Notes: generated by a model from the sequence alone, not told the origin. A stretch of DNA of 64,000 nt from Simiduia aestuariiviva (GCF_014192475.1 NZ_JACHXZ010000005.1:32495-96494); one strand, 5' to 3'. Counted from the first letter of the stretch, positions 53,608 through 63,671 are shown. Numbers and translations: made by a program.

Positions 53608-56600
53608 ATGTCAAAATTTAAGTTAGCAACATTTTGTGGCGTGACTGCCTATGCGTGGGCCTGTGCAGCGGCTGCTGCTCCAGTCGCTTTATCAGAAGTG
53701 CCATTGGCGGTGTCAGGATCTGCGAAGCCGAATATCATGTTTTTAATCGATAATTCGGGTTCTATGGCGGCTATTGTTGAGGGTTCTGGGGCCTATGACT
53801 CCGCTGTTACCTATGGCAGTTGTTCTGGGACTTTTAAAGTCGCCAGTTTTGACTATGCAGGTAAAGATGGATCGAACCGAGTGTACCTCCGAAGTGGAGG
53901 CACTTGGTATCGGTGGGCGGATGATGCAACCGATAACAGTGGCGGTGGTGGACGTTGCTTTGGCGCAACGGATACCTATGTTGGCTATCTTGATGGTGGG
54001 TTTGGCAGTTATTCTGGGAACTATCTAAATTGGTATTTTTCCAATGCCGATCAGTCTGGTGGGGATAATTTTGGTGCTAGCCAAAGAAAACCTGGCACAT
54101 TGAATCGTATTGAAGTGGCTCGAGCCTCCATTAAAAGCGTCATTGGTACATCCAGTACTAATGGCCTGACGAAAATGAATGTGGGCCTCGCCGGTTTTGT
54201 GGGTACTGAGACTAACTCTACCAATAAAGCCGATATTAAAAAGCAATTGGTCGATGTTGACGCAAATCGCGCCGCATTGCTCACGGCGGTGGATACCTTT
54301 AATGCCGATCAGTGGACGCCCTTGGGCACAGCGCTGGCAACATTGGGTCGCTATTTTGTAGAGGGTAGTGATCAGCCAATAGTTTTGAAATCGGAATACA
54401 TCGATAAAACCGAAGATAGTCACGATGTTTTTAGTCGCGAACCTCAATATTCAGATGGCAGCGCGCCAAGTACTTCCCCGATACAATATTCTTGTCAAAA
54501 GAACTTCATCATCACAATGACCGATGGTGCCCCTACTAATGATTCAGGTTATAGCGATGATCTTGGCAAGTGGAGTGATAACACTTTAAGCCACACCGAA
54601 GATGCCAGTTTGGCGGATACAGATTCTGGTGACTTTGACGATATTGCCGAGGCCTTGTATGAAACGGATTTGCGCCCCGATCTGGAAGGTGTGAATAATA
54701 TCTCCAGTTATACCATCGGTTTTGCCATTGATCTTCCGTTGTTAAAGCGCGCGGCCGACAATGCCGGTGGAGAATATTTCATCGCAAATGATGCTACTGC
54801 GCTGGTGGATTCGCTCAATAACATTGCGACAAGTGTAAAGGCGCAAGTGGGCTCTGTGGCATCGGTTGCATTTAACTCGAGCCAGTTGAGTTCAGACAGC
54901 GCCGTATATCAAGCAAAATATAATACCGCGCGATGGAGCGGTAGTCTTATTGCATTGCCACTTAGTGATACCGGTAGTATCCAGCCGGAGGCGTGGGATG
55001 CTGCAACCGAAATGGACAGTCAGGCGCCATCTTCGAGAAATATTATTACCAAAGCTGCCGATGGTGTGGTCTTTGATTGGGCCAATTTATCGGATGCCCA
55101 AAAAGACGACCTAGGTTACAACGGCAGCGGCACTCGGGATGACGCACTGGGCCAGCGGGTGCTGAATTATTTGCGCGGAGATCGAACGAACGAAGGAAGT
55201 GGTGCGGGCAAGCTTCGAGCTCGTAGCAGTGTCTTGGGCGACATCGTCAATTCAACCCCAGTGTTTGTTGGTAAGCCTGAATTGTTCTGGCCCGATTACC
55301 TGGAAAATTCAAAATTTGGTTCAAGCACAAACAGCTACAGTGATTTTAAAGCGGGCTCGGCGAAAAATCGTCAAGAAGTTATCTACTTCGGCGCCAACGA
55401 CGGCATGTTGCACGGCGTTGATGCCTCTATTTCCGGTGCCACTGCTGGTCAGGAAGTGATGGCTTATATACCTACGCCATTGTTCGATGATAGTGGTGCT
55501 AAGAAAGGCCTGCATTATTTGGCAGATCAAAATTACGCGCATAAATTCTATGTGGATTTAACGCCCTCAGTAGCCGATGTGTTTGTTAAAACCTCGCCTA
55601 CGGCGGCACGTGATTGGTCCACCGTATTAATTGGTGGCCTGCGTGCAGGAGGGCGGGGCTTATTTGCGCTGGATATCACCGACCCTACCCGTTATAGCAA
55701 CATGAACCTCTATGCTGATGATGTTGTGATGTGGGAATTCACCGCCGACGATGATGCTGACTTAGGGTATACCTACAGTCAGCCTTCCATTGCAATGATG
55801 CAGAATGGAAAGTGGGCGGTCATCGTAGGTAATGGCTATAACTCGACCGGTGACGGTAGAGCAAAATTATTCATTATTTATATCGAAGAAGGTGTAGACG
55901 GTACCTGGTCGGCAACTGATTACAAAAAAATCGATACCGAAGTGGGTGATTTGACAACGCCCAATGGCCTCTCTACCCCGCGCTTAGTCGATTTGGATGG
56001 CGACAAGGTTGTGGATCGGATCTACGCTGGGGATTTGCGTGGCAACATGTGGGCCTTCGATGTTGATGGCAGTAATGCGGGCAATTGGGATGTGGCCTAT
56101 TCACAGGGTGCTACGCCTAAACCACTCTTTACCGCCAAAGATGCTAGCGGAAAAGCGCAGCCAATCACCTCTGCGCCAATTTTGGGGTTAAATAGAAACG
56201 TAACTACGACGAATTCTAACTCTCCGAATCTACTGGTCATGTTTGGCACGGGTAAATTCCTGGAGGCATCGGATGCGTCAAATACTTCTGATGTTATGAC
56301 CTACTACTCTGTATGGGATAAGGGCAGCAAAGAGCGGCTACGCAGCCATTTAGTTTCTCGCAAGGTAGTATCTAGCGCTGGACTGCGTACCGTTGAAGGT
56401 GCCGACATTGATTGGACAAGCGATTTTGGTTGGTACATGGATATGGTGAATCGACCTACGGCTGCATCTAGTGGTGTAACTGAAGGTGAACGTGTCGTGT
56501 CTGATTCGTTGCTGCGTCGCACAACCTTATTTTTCAATACCATCATTCCAGACGATACCCCCTGTAAAGCTGGTGGTAGTGGGTGGCTAATGTCATTGCA

Positions 56601-56844
56601 GTACGACACCGGTTTGAAATCTACAGAAGCATTATTCGACGCCAATAATGATGGAACCATTGATTCGGCCGACCTGGATTATGTGGGTAGTCAATTCCTC
56701 AATGGTCTACCTGCCAAGTCGGGAATTTTGGGTGATGTTCAATTTACTCCGGGCAGTGATGGCAGCATTACCAGCCGAAAAGTTAATGTTGGCGCAGGAA
56801 CTAAAGAAGGCCGACTATCTTGGGAAGAGGTTTATCGTGATTAA
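53608..56844 (+). CDS. pilY1: Type IV pilus tip adhesin/assembly protein PilY1
   Basis: A 1078-residue exported protein. ATG 53608 is eight bases after AGAGG. A signal peptide ends near residue 23. The N-terminal region is a von Willebrand A-like domain with the metal site Asp48-x-Ser50-x-Ser52 (FLIDNSGSM). The C-terminal half is the PilY1 beta-propeller, with Ca-binding loops LVDLDGDKVVDRIYAGD and, near the end, DANNDGTIDSADLD. PilY1 sits at the pilus tip, governs retraction and adhesion, and takes part in surface sensing. The gene overlaps pilE by 8 bases. Confidence 0.95.
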   Translation: MSKFKLATFCGVTAYAWACAAAAAPVALSEVPLAVSGSAKPNIMFLIDNSGSMAAIVEGSGAYDSAVTYGSCSGTFKVASFDYAGKDGSNRVYLRSGGTWYRWADDATDNSGGGGRCFGATDTYVGYLDGGFGSYSGNYLNWYFSNADQSGGDNFGASQRKPGTLNRIEVARASIKSVIGTSSTNGLTKMNVGLAGFVGTETNSTNKADIKKQLVDVDANRAALLTAVDTFNADQWTPLGTALATLGRYFVEGSDQPIVLKSEYIDKTEDSHDVFSREPQYSDGSAPSTSPIQYSCQKNFIITMTDGAPTNDSGYSDDLGKWSDNTLSHTEDASLADTDSGDFDDIAEALYETDLRPDLEGVNNISSYTIGFAIDLPLLKRAADNAGGEYFIANDATALVDSLNNIATSVKAQVGSVASVAFNSSQLSSDSAVYQAKYNTARWSGSLIALPLSDTGSIQPEAWDAATEMDSQAPSSRNIITKAADGVVFDWANLSDAQKDDLGYNGSGTRDDALGQRVLNYLRGDRTNEGSGAGKLRARSSVLGDIVNSTPVFVGKPELFWPDYLENSKFGSSTNSYSDFKAGSAKNRQEVIYFGANDGMLHGVDASISGATAGQEVMAYIPTPLFDDSGAKKGLHYLADQNYAHKFYVDLTPSVADVFVKTSPTAARDWSTVLIGGLRAGGRGLFALDITDPTRYSNMNLYADDVVMWEFTADDDADLGYTYSQPSIAMMQNGKWAVIVGNGYNSTGDGRAKLFIIYIEEGVDGTWSATDYKKIDTEVGDLTTPNGLSTPRLVDLDGDKVVDRIYAGDLRGNMWAFDVDGSNAGNWDVAYSQGATPKPLFTAKDASGKAQPITSAPILGLNRNVTTTNSNSPNLLVMFGTGKFLEASDASNTSDVMTYYSVWDKGSKERLRSHLVSRKVVSSAGLRTVEGADIDWTSDFGWYMDMVNRPTAASSGVTEGERVVSDSLLRRTTLFFNTIIPDDTPCKAGGSGWLMSLQYDTGLKSTEALFDANNDGTIDSADLDYVGSQFLNGLPAKSGILGDVQFTPGSDGSITSRKVNVGAGTKEGRLSWEEVYRD

Positions 56845-57337
56845 AACAGAAAGAGTTCAACAGGGTTTTACACTGATTGAAATTATGATTGTGGTGGCGA
56901 TTGTGGCAATTCTGGCCTCAATTGCTATTCCCTCCTATCAAAACAGTGTGACTAAGGCGCGGCGCGCTGATGCCCAAGCTGCCTTGCAGGGGTTGGCGCA
57001 AGCCATGGAACGTCACTACACGTCCACGGGTTCCTATGCGAAAGCGGCCGCTGCGGCTGCCGATACCGGGGCGCCCGCTATTTTTTCGACAAAATCGCCA
57101 ATCGATGGTTCCGCCACCTATTACAACCTAAAGATTCACGCTGCCAACGGTTCTGCGTATACCCTGGCTGCAGAGCCCATAGGTGCGCAGGCTGGCAATG
57201 GAGTCCTCGTGCTGACCTCTACGGGGCGTAAAGGCTGGGATCGCAATAACTCGGCCAGTGGCCTCGCAACGGGCTTAGGCGCCTCGCCTGATGAGGTTGA
57301 GACGTCCGAGTGGTGTTGGAAAGAAGTCTGTAGTTAA
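56837..57337 (+). CDS. pilE: Minor type IV pilin PilE
   Basis: A 166-residue prepilin. GTG 56837 is the start, six bases after GAAGAGG and inside the pilY1 end. The leader MIKTERVQQG is followed by FTLIEIMIVVAIVAILASIAIPSYQN, an excellent PilE/PilA-type segment with Glu5. The Cys pair near the C-terminus (WCWKEVC) is the expected D-region disulfide. As last gene of the run it is probably the minor pilin PilE, not the major pilin PilA. Its stop shares the TTAA with the stop of the convergent gene. Confidence 0.92.
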   Translation: MIKTERVQQGFTLIEIMIVVAIVAILASIAIPSYQNSVTKARRADAQAALQGLAQAMERHYTSTGSYAKAAAAAADTGAPAIFSTKSPIDGSATYYNLKIHAANGSAYTLAAEPIGAQAGNGVLVLTSTGRKGWDRNNSASGLATGLGASPDEVETSEWCWKEVCS

Positions 57338-57888
57338 CACTCCACATCATCACCGTTTGCGCGTTCGGGGATGCGATTTTTGTTTACGTCCATGCCCGGC
57401 CGCGCGCGACCTTGACGGTTGATGATGAGTACCTTGGCCAGCGTGGCATCTTTATTGGTGGGGCAATAGATAAAGGTGCCGTTTTGGCTTTTAGTGAAGC
57501 CTATTGGGGTAAAGGTTAAGTAGGTGTTCGCACCAAAGGATGACCATTTGACCGTGCCAGACGCCATCAGCTCAATGGTCCGCAGTACCGACTCTTCTTC
57601 ATCTAATGTGCCATTTTGGTTTTCATCGTGAAACACGGTTAGACCGGCGCTCCAATCTTTCCCGCAAGTTTCAAGTGGCGCTTTTGGGCAGAGAGTAATG
57701 TGCTTTGTGCCTAATATAGCGCTGGATCGAGCAAAATTGACTGCGCTGTTAATTGTGTTAATGGTTAACGTTGATTGATTTCGGGAGAGGATGTTGCCGA
57801 ATCCAGGGATCACTAAAAAGGTTAATATGCTGATGATAGACAGACTGATCAGTAAATTAATCAGCGTCAGTCCCTGGCTGTGCTTCAT
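57334..57888 (-). CDS. fimT: FimT/GspH-like prepilin with Asn at position +5
   Basis: A 184-residue protein on the strand opposite to the pilus run. The leader MKHSQG is followed by LTLINLLISLSIISILTFLVIPGFG; the usual Glu at +5 is Asn (codon AAT). The C-terminal part (AVNFARSSAILGTKHITLCPK, DENQNGTLDEEESVL) fits FimT/GspH. FimT of some bacteria binds DNA during natural transformation, and the basic end RQGRARPGMDVNKNRIPER would allow that. This is inference. It is convergent with pilE and lies upstream of pilR on the - strand. Confidence 0.8.
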   Translation of the reverse strand: MKHSQGLTLINLLISLSIISILTFLVIPGFGNILSRNQSTLTINTINSAVNFARSSAILGTKHITLCPKAPLETCGKDWSAGLTVFHDENQNGTLDEEESVLRTIELMASGTVKWSSFGANTYLTFTPIGFTKSQNGTFIYCPTNKDATLAKVLIINRQGRARPGMDVNKNRIPERANGDDVEC

Positions 57889-57989
57889 GAGGCCGTCCTT
57901 GGCTAGTAGGTTGTTTTTATGATGCTATTTCAAATGGCATTGCTAGGAAAGGTGGCGGCGGCCTATTTGTTAAAATACCTACCTTAGTG

Positions 57990-59327
57990 CTATTCCAGTC
58001 CCAATTTTTTAAGCCTATAGCGCAACGACCTAAAGCTAATGCCTAGTACTTTTGCGGCTTCCGTCCGATTCCATTTGGTTTTTTCCAGTGCGTTGACTAT
58101 AAAATCTTTTTCGATTTCTTCTAAGTGCTCGTCGAGCGGTTGACCGTGCAACGTCTCGTGCTGGTGCGTTTGTTTAGTGTTTGAGTGTTGTGGCGACTGC
58201 AGTTGAAGGTCATTTACTTGAATGGTGTTGCTATCGCACAGTGTATAGGCGCGTTCAAGGATATTTTCTAATTCCCTAACGTTGCCAGGAAAACTATAGT
58301 TAATCAGCGCTTGCATGGCCTGCGAAGAGAGGCTGGCATTCGGGGTGCTATACTCGCTGGCCAAGCGCTCAAGAATGGCGTCGGCGAGCGAAGGGATGTC
58401 TTCTTGGCGATCTCTCAATGCCGGCGCTGAGAGTTCGATAACATTGATGCGGTAGTAAAGATCTTGTCGAAAATTGCCGCGTTTGATTTCTTCTTGCAGG
58501 TTTTTGTGTGTGGCGCTCAGAATTCGGACGTTGATGGGCAATTCTTGTTGTGTGCCAATCGGTCTAACAGCTTTTTCTTGGATCGCTCGCAATAGTTTAA
58601 CTTGCATGTCCATTGGCAGGTCAGCGACTTCATCTAGAAATAAGGTGCCGTTTTCCGCCGCTTGAAATAATCCAGCTTTGTCAATATTGGCGCCGGTAAA
58701 GCTGCCCTTTTTATGGCCAAAAAACTCGCTTTCCATCAATTCTCTTGGGATTGCGCCACAGTTTACCGCAATAAACGGTGCGTCCGCGCGAGGCCCTTGT
58801 TGGTGGATTGATCGTGCAATCAATTCTTTTCCTGACCCCGATTCGCCAGAAATTAACACAGGCGCTTGGCTGCGTGAAAGTTTTAGGATCTGTTGCTTAA
58901 GCAGTTTCATCGCCGCGGTTTTACCCACGAGCAAGGTGTCTTCAGGCAGATTCTCGGTGGCGGATACTTTAATGGCGGTGGAAACCAACGTGCGTAATCG
59001 CTCAATATCGATGGGCTTGGATAGGAAATCAAATGCCCCGGCCTTCATGGATTCGATGGCGGTGTCGACGTTGCCGTGCGCAGTAATCACGGCAACCGGT
59101 GTGTTGGGGTATTGGCACTGAATAAGCTTGACCAGTTCAATGCCGTTCCCATCGGGTAGCCGCATGTCGGTTAGGCAGATGTCGTAGTGTTGGCCCGCTT
59201 GTAAAAGTGTTTTTGCATCGGCAACCGTTTCTGCCGCGTCGCACTGCACGCCCATGCGCGATAAGGTGATGTTGAGTAACTCAAGAATGTCTGGTTCGTC
59301 GTCGACGATAAGCGCTTGGCTGCCCAT
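57990..59327 (-). CDS. pilR: Type IV pilus response regulator PilR (sigma-54 activator)
   Basis: A 445-residue NtrC-family protein. ATG 59327 overlaps the pilS stop by one base (TAATG). The receiver has Asp54 in CLTDMRLPDG, the AAA+ domain has GESGSGKE, GSFTGA (usual GAFTGA with Ser) and LFLDEVADLP, and the Fis-like end is WNRTEAAKVLGISFRSLRYRLKKL. PilR drives sigma-54 transcription of the major pilin pilA, which is not in the window. Confidence 0.95.
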   Translation of the reverse strand: MGSQALIVDDEPDILELLNITLSRMGVQCDAAETVADAKTLLQAGQHYDICLTDMRLPDGNGIELVKLIQCQYPNTPVAVITAHGNVDTAIESMKAGAFDFLSKPIDIERLRTLVSTAIKVSATENLPEDTLLVGKTAAMKLLKQQILKLSRSQAPVLISGESGSGKELIARSIHQQGPRADAPFIAVNCGAIPRELMESEFFGHKKGSFTGANIDKAGLFQAAENGTLFLDEVADLPMDMQVKLLRAIQEKAVRPIGTQQELPINVRILSATHKNLQEEIKRGNFRQDLYYRINVIELSAPALRDRQEDIPSLADAILERLASEYSTPNASLSSQAMQALINYSFPGNVRELENILERAYTLCDSNTIQVNDLQLQSPQHSNTKQTHQHETLHGQPLDEHLEEIEKDFIVNALEKTKWNRTEAAKVLGISFRSLRYRLKKLGLE

Positions 59328-60943
59328 TAACTTAACACTCGTTGTTCGTGGGTGAGGCAAATGCGAAAGCAGCTTTTGCCCGAATCGGTTGGCTTGTATT
59401 CTAGGCTTGCTTCGTTGGCATCGCAAAGCTCTTTCGAGAGGTAGAGCCCAAGCCCTGTGCCTTTAGGGTTATCGGTATTAAAGGGTTCAAATAATTGTCC
59501 CGCCAATTCGCTGGGAACGCCGGGCCCCTCGTCTATTATTTCGATAAATGGTAGGCCAAAGCGTTCGTCTGTGCCCGTGCGGATGAGGATTTGGGCAATG
59601 CCTGTCTGTTGGGCGCTATAGCGTAGTCCGTTATCACAAATATTTGTGATGACTTGATGGAGTTGAGAGGTATCCATGGTGCCCTTTAGTTGAGGTTCCA
59701 TGTGTTCTACCGATATTTTTGCGCTGGCATGCGGCCCACTCTTTAGCTCTTCGATATAGCCATCAACCCATTGTGGGATCTCAAAGGTTTGCGCTTTAAC
59801 CTGCTGACGCCGGGAAAGTTGCAGTACATTTTCAATGATGTTGTTCACGCGCTCTGAGTGCCGAGCAATAATTTCGGTTAGCTTTTTGTCCTCCGGGTCC
59901 AGCTGCGGTGCTTCTGCGAGCAGCTGGCCCGCATGGCTAATGGCGCCCAGTGGATTGCGGACTTCGTGGGCAATGCTGGCAGTGAGGCGCCCCAGTGAGG
60001 CTAACTTTAATTGTTGGGCTTGTTGAATTAACTGGCGGTTGTCTTCTAGAAAAATTAACGTGTCGCTTTGTTGGTCGATTTTCAACGCGGCGAAACTTAC
60101 GCGAATCTCTTTGCTGGACCCTTCGGGTTTGTATATTTGTTGGCGACTCGCGCCATGTGTTTCCCATCGGTCAAGCATGGCTGCGATGTCATTTGGTAGT
60201 GCGGCTAATGGCTGGCTGGCCGGACGGCTGAGCAATCGGTAGGCGGCGTTGTTTACGAGGAGCAAGCTGCGATCTCGATTGACGGCAATGATGCCGGTAT
60301 TCATGCGCTCCACAACTTGTTGTGCGAGCGACTGTAAATGTTGCGCGTAGGCAGCTTGAGATCGGGCCTCCGCTTGGCTGCTTTGCAATCGCTTCGTGAT
60401 GTACCGAAACAGCAGCGCTGTGATGAACAGCAGAAAGCCCAGTGCGCCAGCGGCAAAGAGGCTGTTGTCACTGCCTTTTGAGTGAATAGCCTCCAGTACA
60501 CCCGAGCTGATTGACGCTAGACTGGCGAAGGACGCGAGTAGTAGAGAAAGTTGTTGATTCAGAAAGATGCCGCTGTAGGCTACGGTGATAATGAGCAGGT
60601 AGCCAAGCCCAGAGGCATTTCCACCACTGCTGTAAGCCAAAAGCGTGATAGCGATGACTTCGATACACAGCTGTGCAAGGAGTTGATTTTGTGTTGGTGA
60701 GAAATTTTTGCGCCACAGTGATAGCAAAGTCCATATGCTGATGGCCGTATAAACAATGCAGGTATAGGAAAATATTTCCGGTGAATTATTGCCAAGCAGC
60801 TTGGGGGTTAGGCCGCCATGAAAAATAAAAAGTAATAAGCTGCCGAGCAGGGCGCGGTAGTAGCTGTAAACGCGTAGTAGCGACAAGGTGCTTTGGTGGC
60901 CTAACAGCTCATCCTGTGTCGATTTTTGTACTGTAGCAGTCAT
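59327..60943 (-). CDS. pilS: Type IV pilus sensor kinase PilS
   Basis: A 538-residue kinase with six N-terminal helices (residues about 20-185), a PAS domain (about 205-305), phospho-acceptor His326 in SIAHEVRNPLG, and an ATPase domain with N-box ITNICDNGLRYS and DEGPGVP. It senses PilA in the membrane in Pseudomonas and phosphorylates PilR. It is coupled to pilR and divergent from nadE. Confidence 0.95.
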   Translation of the reverse strand: MTATVQKSTQDELLGHQSTLSLLRVYSYYRALLGSLLLFIFHGGLTPKLLGNNSPEIFSYTCIVYTAISIWTLLSLWRKNFSPTQNQLLAQLCIEVIAITLLAYSSGGNASGLGYLLIITVAYSGIFLNQQLSLLLASFASLASISSGVLEAIHSKGSDNSLFAAGALGFLLFITALLFRYITKRLQSSQAEARSQAAYAQHLQSLAQQVVERMNTGIIAVNRDRSLLLVNNAAYRLLSRPASQPLAALPNDIAAMLDRWETHGASRQQIYKPEGSSKEIRVSFAALKIDQQSDTLIFLEDNRQLIQQAQQLKLASLGRLTASIAHEVRNPLGAISHAGQLLAEAPQLDPEDKKLTEIIARHSERVNNIIENVLQLSRRQQVKAQTFEIPQWVDGYIEELKSGPHASAKISVEHMEPQLKGTMDTSQLHQVITNICDNGLRYSAQQTGIAQILIRTGTDERFGLPFIEIIDEGPGVPSELAGQLFEPFNTDNPKGTGLGLYLSKELCDANEASLEYKPTDSGKSCFRICLTHEQRVLS

Positions 60944-61052
60944 AGGAGCCTCATTTATAGGCGACTACTATATCGCAGACTTTCTGCGCGGGGTATTTTG
61001 CTTTCAGGGCGCGTTTCATCGACAATGGCGCCCCCTAAATTTGGTGGTGGTT

Positions 61053-62684
61053 ATGCAATCTACATCTATCAAGCTAGCGCTGGCGCAAATTAATCCAATG
61101 GTGGGGGATATTGACGCCAATACCGCGACAGTCATCAGTACCGCGCGCGAGGCGGAGCAATCCCAAGCCGCTGATCTCATCATTTTTCCGGAATTGGTGC
61201 TTACAGGCTACCCTCCAGAAGACCTGTTGATGCGCCCCAGTTTGGAGTGGCGCATCAATCGAGCGCTGGACGCCCTGTGTCAGGCTAATTTGTCGGTGGC
61301 GCTTTTGATTGGTTATCCCCGCGTTGTCGCTGGGCGCGTTTTCAATATGGCGGGACTTATTCGCGATGGTAGCTTGGTCGCGGAATATGCAAAGCAGTGT
61401 CTGCCTAATTACCAAGTGTTTGATGAGAAACGGTATTTTCTGCCGGGCAATCAGGCGTGCATAGTGGATATCGCTGGCGTCAAGACTGCTTTGACAGTGT
61501 GTGAAGATATCTGGCAGCCCGAGCCAATGTTGCAAGCCAAAGCTGCGGGTGCCCAGTTGATGTTGAACATCAATGCCTCACCCTATCATCGCGGTAAAAC
61601 CCAGGAGCGCAGGCAATTGTTAACAGAGCGGGCGCTGCAGGGGAGTATGCCCATTGTCTACGTGAATCAGGTGGGCGGTCAGGATGAGCTGGTTTTCGAT
61701 GGGCACTCTATGGCGGTTAATGCCGATGGCAGTTTGGCCATGCAGGCACCGGCATTTGAGGAGGGTGTGTACTTCACCACCTTGACCCTTGGCTCCACGC
61801 CTCAATTTGTGAAGGGCGAAAATGCGCCCGATCTGCCCAGCTTGGCCAGCATTTATCGTGCGCTGGTGCTTGGTGTGCGGGATTACGTCAATAAAAATGG
61901 CTTTAAGGGCGTTGTACTGGGGTTGTCGGGTGGTATAGATTCTGCGCTTACCCTCGCTATTGCCGTCGACGCGCTCGGACCTGAGCGGGTAGATGCGGTC
62001 ATGATGCCTTTCACTTACACCTCCGACATGAGTCAAACGGATGCCGCTGATCAGGCGAGCCGCATGGGGGTTCGTTATCGCTCCATTGGAATTGAGCCCA
62101 TATATAAGGCATTCACTGATGGGCTCGCTGCAGAATTTCAAGGATTGCCATTGGATACTACCGAGGAAAATCTGCAGGCTCGGTGTCGGGGCGTCCTGCT
62201 GATGGCTCTGTCAAATAAGAAGGGGTTGTTGGTGTTGACCACTGGTAACAAGAGTGAGCTGGCGGTGGGCTATTCGACCTTATATGGGGATATGGCGGGC
62301 GGTTTTGACGTATTAAAAGATGTGCCAAAAACAGTGGTGTTTGAGCTGGCTAGGTTTCGAAACACCGAGTCGGAAGTGATCCCTGTGAGCGTGATTGATC
62401 GCCCTCCATCGGCCGAGTTGCGTCCCGATCAAAAAGATGAAGATAGCTTGCCGCCCTATGATGTTTTGGATGCAATACTCGAGCGTTATGTCGAGCAAGA
62501 CTGTAGCGCGGAACAAATTGTGGCAGAGGGGTTTGATGCGGAACAGGTGCGTCAGGTCTTGCGCCTGGTTGATTTAAATGAGTACAAGCGTCGTCAGGCG
62601 CCTATCGGTCCAAGGCTGACCAAGCGAGGCTTTGGTCGTGATCGACGCTATCCGATAACAAATGGTTGGCGCATAGGCGACTAA
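61053..62684 (+). CDS. nadE: Glutamine-dependent NAD+ synthetase
   Basis: A 543-residue two-domain enzyme; ATG 61053 starts just before SIKLALAQINPMVGDI. The N-terminal nitrilase-type amidase has the triad Glu47 (FPELVLTGY), Lys114 and Cys150 (LTVCEDIW) and releases ammonia from glutamine. The C-terminal synthetase has the P-loop GLSGGIDSALT near 290 and TGNKSELAVGYSTLYGDMAGG. It converts deamido-NAD to NAD. The length is the short two-domain bacterial form. Confidence 0.96.
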   Translation: MQSTSIKLALAQINPMVGDIDANTATVISTAREAEQSQAADLIIFPELVLTGYPPEDLLMRPSLEWRINRALDALCQANLSVALLIGYPRVVAGRVFNMAGLIRDGSLVAEYAKQCLPNYQVFDEKRYFLPGNQACIVDIAGVKTALTVCEDIWQPEPMLQAKAAGAQLMLNINASPYHRGKTQERRQLLTERALQGSMPIVYVNQVGGQDELVFDGHSMAVNADGSLAMQAPAFEEGVYFTTLTLGSTPQFVKGENAPDLPSLASIYRALVLGVRDYVNKNGFKGVVLGLSGGIDSALTLAIAVDALGPERVDAVMMPFTYTSDMSQTDAADQASRMGVRYRSIGIEPIYKAFTDGLAAEFQGLPLDTTEENLQARCRGVLLMALSNKKGLLVLTTGNKSELAVGYSTLYGDMAGGFDVLKDVPKTVVFELARFRNTESEVIPVSVIDRPPSAELRPDQKDEDSLPPYDVLDAILERYVEQDCSAEQIVAEGFDAEQVRQVLRLVDLNEYKRRQAPIGPRLTKRGFGRDRRYPITNGWRIGD

Positions 62685-62732
62685 GGGTGCCGAATGATAG
62701 ACTCTACAGCGGATACATTTTTGGATTGAATT

Positions 62733-63593
62733 ATGACTAACAAGACGTCTAAGTCCTCAGGGCAGAAAGGTGAGTGTGCAGACACTACCCCCGTTGAGCC
62801 CCTCACTACTACGCTCGTGGATGAGCACGTAGAAGTGGTGGAAGAAAACGGGGAAAAAGTGCGCCACAAGGGTATCTACCTGTTGCCAAACTTGTTTACC
62901 ACAGGCGCACTTTTTTCTGGATTCTATGCCGTGATTGCGGGTATGAATCAAAGCTTCGAGGCCGCGGCTATAGCGATATTTGTAGCAATGTTGCTCGATG
63001 GTCTGGACGGGCGAGTGGCCCGCCTGACAAACACTAGCAGCGCATTTGGCGAACAGTATGACAGCTTGTCTGACATGGTTTCGTTTGGCGTAGCACCTGC
63101 ATTGGTTATGTTTAGTTGGGCACTGCAAGATCTGGGTAAGCTCGGATGGGCCGCAGCTTTCACCTATTGCGCTGGTGGCGCACTCCGGTTGGCGCGGTTC
63201 AATACGCAGATTGGTGTGGTTGATAAGCGTTATTTTGTCGGCTTGGCATCTCCTGCTGCAGCGGCGTTGGTAGCTGGGACGGTCTGGGCTGGCGCAGATT
63301 TAAAGCCCGAAGGGATGTTGTTGGTTGTGTGTGCGTTGGTTACCGCCTTTGCAGGTGTGTTAATGGTTTCCAATGTTCGCTACACCAGCTTTAAAGAGGT
63401 TGATTTTAAAGGCCGCGTTCCATTTGTTGTGATGTTGGTCGTTGTGTTGGGGTTTGCTGTAGTCACCATCGATCCCCCGCGCATATTGTTGGCTATCTTT
63501 GCTGGTTATGCGGCGTCGGGTCCGGTGATGGTGTTGTGGCGTAAGTATCGAGCGTTGCGCGCAAAACCTACGACTGAAAATTCGACAGATTGA
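62733..63593 (+). CDS. pssA: CDP-diacylglycerol-serine O-phosphatidyltransferase
   Basis: A 286-residue membrane enzyme making phosphatidylserine, precursor of phosphatidylethanolamine. The CDP-alcohol phosphotransferase signature D-x2-DG-x2-AR-x8-G-x3-D-x3-D is complete in DGLDGRVAR...GEQYDSLSD. Seven or eight helices follow a polar N-terminal region of about 45 residues. It is the Bacillus/archaeal type II form also found in pseudomonads. A terminator lies 10 bases after the stop. Confidence 0.95.
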   Translation: MTNKTSKSSGQKGECADTTPVEPLTTTLVDEHVEVVEENGEKVRHKGIYLLPNLFTTGALFSGFYAVIAGMNQSFEAAAIAIFVAMLLDGLDGRVARLTNTSSAFGEQYDSLSDMVSFGVAPALVMFSWALQDLGKLGWAAAFTYCAGGALRLARFNTQIGVVDKRYFVGLASPAAAALVAGTVWAGADLKPEGMLLVVCALVTAFAGVLMVSNVRYTSFKEVDFKGRVPFVVMLVVVLGFAVVTIDPPRILLAIFAGYAASGPVMVLWRKYRALRAKPTTENSTD

Positions 63594-63602
63594 CTGGTAA
63601 TG

Positions 63603-63640
63603 CGCCGTCCTTTGGCTATAGTTTCCTGACGGCGTTTTTT
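63603..63640 (+). terminator. Rho-independent terminator of pssA
   Basis: CGCCGTC (63603-63609) pairs with GACGGCG (63628-63634) around an 18-nt loop, followed by six T residues. Confidence 0.85.
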
Positions 63641-63642
63641 GG

Positions 63643-63671
63643 TTGACTTCCTTAAGCCCCTCCGCAATAAT
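63643..63671 (+). promoter_or_regulatory. Tandem stable-RNA-type promoter 1
   Basis: TTGACT (63643-63648), 17 bases, AATAAT (63666-63671), then GCGCGCCC as discriminator. It follows the pssA terminator at once. Confidence 0.5.
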
